NCBI GenBank assembly: GCA_016207585.1
Contig: JACQPI010000150.1
Span: 1-7,153, forward strand
DNA length: 7,153 nt
Reading direction: 5' to 3'
DNA from: Elusimicrobiota bacterium
Lineage (GTDB): Bacteria; Elusimicrobiota; Elusimicrobia; UBA1565; JACRDR01
The translations under genes and the position numbers were made by a program. This document shows, one piece after another, positions 5,239-7,153 of this stretch (position 1 is its first letter; every line of letters starts with the position of its first letter). Below the pieces are notes generated by a model. The model ran no database searches. It was not told the DNA's origin and saw only the letters and a list, made by a program, of their open reading frames with translations.

Positions 5239-6983
5239 ATGATCGTCATCAAGGGAGTCCCGGCCAGCTCCGGGATCGCGATCGGAAAGGCCTACGTTCT
5301 AGAGGACGAGGATATCGTCGTCAACCGCGACGAGATTCCGAAGGAAAAGCTGCGCCGGGAATTGCGTCGCTTCAAGGCCGCGCTGGACGCGACGTACCGG
5401 GACCTCGACCATGCCGAGGGCAAGGTACTCAAGACGCTGGGACGCGAACACGTCAAGCTCATCGACACGCACCGGCTGATCCTGTCGGATCCGCTCATCA
5501 CGAAGGACGTTCCCCGGCGCATCATGGAGGAACGGGTCAACGCGGAGTTCGCGCTCTCCGAGGCGCTGGAGATGGTCAATCGCGCATTCGAGAAGATCGA
5601 GGACGAATTTTTCCGCGAACGGCGCCATGATCTTTTCGACGTAGGCAAGAGGCTCTTGTCGCACCTCCTTAAGCGGGAGAAGCGCGACCTGACGTCCATC
5701 GACGCCCCGGCCATCCTCATCGCCCGCAACCTGCTTCCCTCCGACACGTTCACCCTCAAGGAGACGAAGATCCTCGGGTTCGCGACCGATCTAGGGGGCA
5801 GGACCAGCCACACAGCGCTTTTGGCGCAAAGCCTCCAGATCCCGGCGGTCGTCGGTCTTTCCGACGCGACGCGACGCATCAAGAACGGCGAGCTTCTCGT
5901 CCTGGACGGGGACCACGGACTGGTGATCGTGACGCCCACCGCTGAGGCCATCGAGAAGTACCAGCGGGCCCAGAAGGAAACGCAGCGGGAGACGCGAGCC
6001 TTGGAGACGCTCCGTGGTCAGCCGGCGACCACGACCGACGGCAAACGTTTCGAGCTCGCCGTCAACCTGGACTCTCCCGAGGACATCAAGATGATCCAAG
6101 CGCTGAAGTCGGACGGGATCGGATTGTTCCGCACGGAGTTCCTGTTTCTGAACCGGACCGCACCGCCGGGCGAGGCGGAACAGGCGAAGGTCTATTCTCA
6201 TGTCATTAAGTCGCTGGCGCCCCTGCCGGTCGTCATCCGCGCCGCGGACATTGGGGGGGACCGGCTGGCCCATCTGGGCCTCGACGAGCCCAAAGACGAG
6301 ATCAACCCGTTCATGGGACTGCGCGGGATCCGTCTGCTGCTCAAGTACCCAGACCTCTTCAAAACGCAGCTTCGGGCCATCCTACGCGCCTCGACGCATG
6401 GGCCGGTGAAGGTGCTGCTGCCGATGGTTTCCTCCTTGACCGAACTACGGAGCGCCCGGCATTTGTTTCAGCAGGCCCACGAGGAGCTGGAAGGGGAGGG
6501 CTACGAGATCACGCCGAAGGTGGACTTGGGAATCATGGTCGAGACCCCCGCGGCCGCGCTCCTGCTGGACCACCTGCTTACGCAGGCGGATTTCATTTCG
6601 ATCGGGACCAACGATCTCATCCAGTACCTCTTGGCGGTGGACCGGGTGAACGAGCACGTCGCCCATCTCTATGATCCGTTTCATCCTACGGTCGTGAGGG
6701 TGCTGCACCAGATCGTGGAAACGACCCGCCGATACGGAAAATGGATGAGCGTTTGCGGGGAGATGACATCGGATCCGCGGGCGGTTCCCCTCCTGGTGGG
6801 TTTGGGGATCGATTCGCTGTCCGTTTCGCCGCGGATGTTCCTGCGCGTCAAGCAGATCGTGAAATACCTCAGCGCCGCGACGGCTTCCCAAGCCGTTATC
6901 CAGGCCCTGAGCCTCGCGGACTCGGAGGAAATTCACCGTCTTATAGGCCAGCTTGTCCAACCCGCCGGCCGCGGCATGACGGA

Positions 6984-6987
<4 letters not shown>
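5239..6987 (+). CDS. ptsI: PTS Enzyme I (PEP-protein phosphotransferase)
   Basis: This 582-residue cytoplasmic enzyme autophosphorylates from PEP and donates the phosphate to HPr, starting the PTS chain. The N-terminal HPr-binding and swivelling domain begins KGVPASSGIAIGKA and carries the active His191 in GGRTSHTALLAQ. The C-terminal TIM-barrel has Arg298 (LFRTEF), Arg334 in IRAADIGGDR, metal ligands Glu435 (MVETPAA) and Asp459 (GTNDLIQY), and the catalytic Cys506 in SVCGEMTSDP. Length is typical (570-590), with no GAF (PtsP) or extra PTS domains, so this is a sugar-type EI and not EI-Ntr. The usual T-(L/M)-D in IRT-x-D-x-GGDK is A-A-D here. AGGA (5229-5232), overlapping the HPr stop, lies six bases before the ATG. 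The 3' end overlaps lepA by four bases (ATGA). Confidence 0.96.

Positions 6988-7153
<166 letters not shown>

Noticed and set aside
5163..5630. Second plus-strand open frame within HPr/EI
   Set aside because: It is rich in Arg, Gly and Pro with no domain, and overlaps the clear Enzyme I N-terminal domain in another frame.

Overview
The window is a single, tightly packed, plus-strand operon from a GC-rich bacterium. It runs from an AT-rich upstream region (about 1-189) to the window edge, which cuts the last gene. Gene order is hpf (ribosome hibernation factor, long form), hprK (HPr kinase/phosphorylase), rapZ (P-loop/RNase-adapter protein), four separate subunits of a mannose-family PTS permease (IIA, IIB, IIC, IID), ptsH (HPr), ptsI (Enzyme I) and the 5' end of lepA (EF4). 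All identifications rest on motifs read by eye. No database search was possible.

Likely organism: a Gram-negative-type bacterium of high coding GC. An hpf-hprK-rapZ-PTS cluster next to HPr and EI is, from general knowledge, typical of Deltaproteobacteria-like lineages and some other deep Gram-negative phyla. In gamma- and betaproteobacteria the corresponding locus usually carries rpoN, hpf, ptsN, rapZ and npr. Here no ptsN (EIIA-Ntr) lies between hpf and hprK, and whether rpoN lies upstream cannot be seen. I cannot place the phylum from this window.

Layout: bases 1-120 are about 62% AT by hand count and hold no convincing gene. A 13-bp perfect tandem repeat (113-138) and a good sigma-70-type promoter (152-181) follow, so close to the hpf start codon that the mRNA may be leaderless. 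After that the genes abut or overlap: TGAATG at hpf/hprK, GTGA at hprK/rapZ, a 10-base overlap at IIA/IIB, and ATGA at IIC/IID, IID/HPr and EI/lepA. The only real gaps are 51 bases before IIA, 35 bases before IIC and 8 bases before EI. No terminator was seen inside the cluster.

How the genes fit together: EI takes phosphate from PEP onto His191 and passes it to HPr His16. HPr passes it to IIA His9, then IIB His14, and the IIC/IID membrane pair would import and phosphorylate a sugar of unknown identity. HprK would phosphorylate or dephosphorylate HPr at Ser47 (the Ser46 equivalent), linking PTS activity to energy state. RapZ probably provides a nucleotide- or metabolite-responsive regulatory link. 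Two ribosome-acting proteins, HPF and LepA, lie at either end of the visible cluster, so carbon/energy sensing and translation control appear to be transcribed together. All the catalytic residues checked are present. The main departures from family norms are an Arg in place of the Walker A Lys in RapZ, a short IIC, and the promoter and leader architecture.
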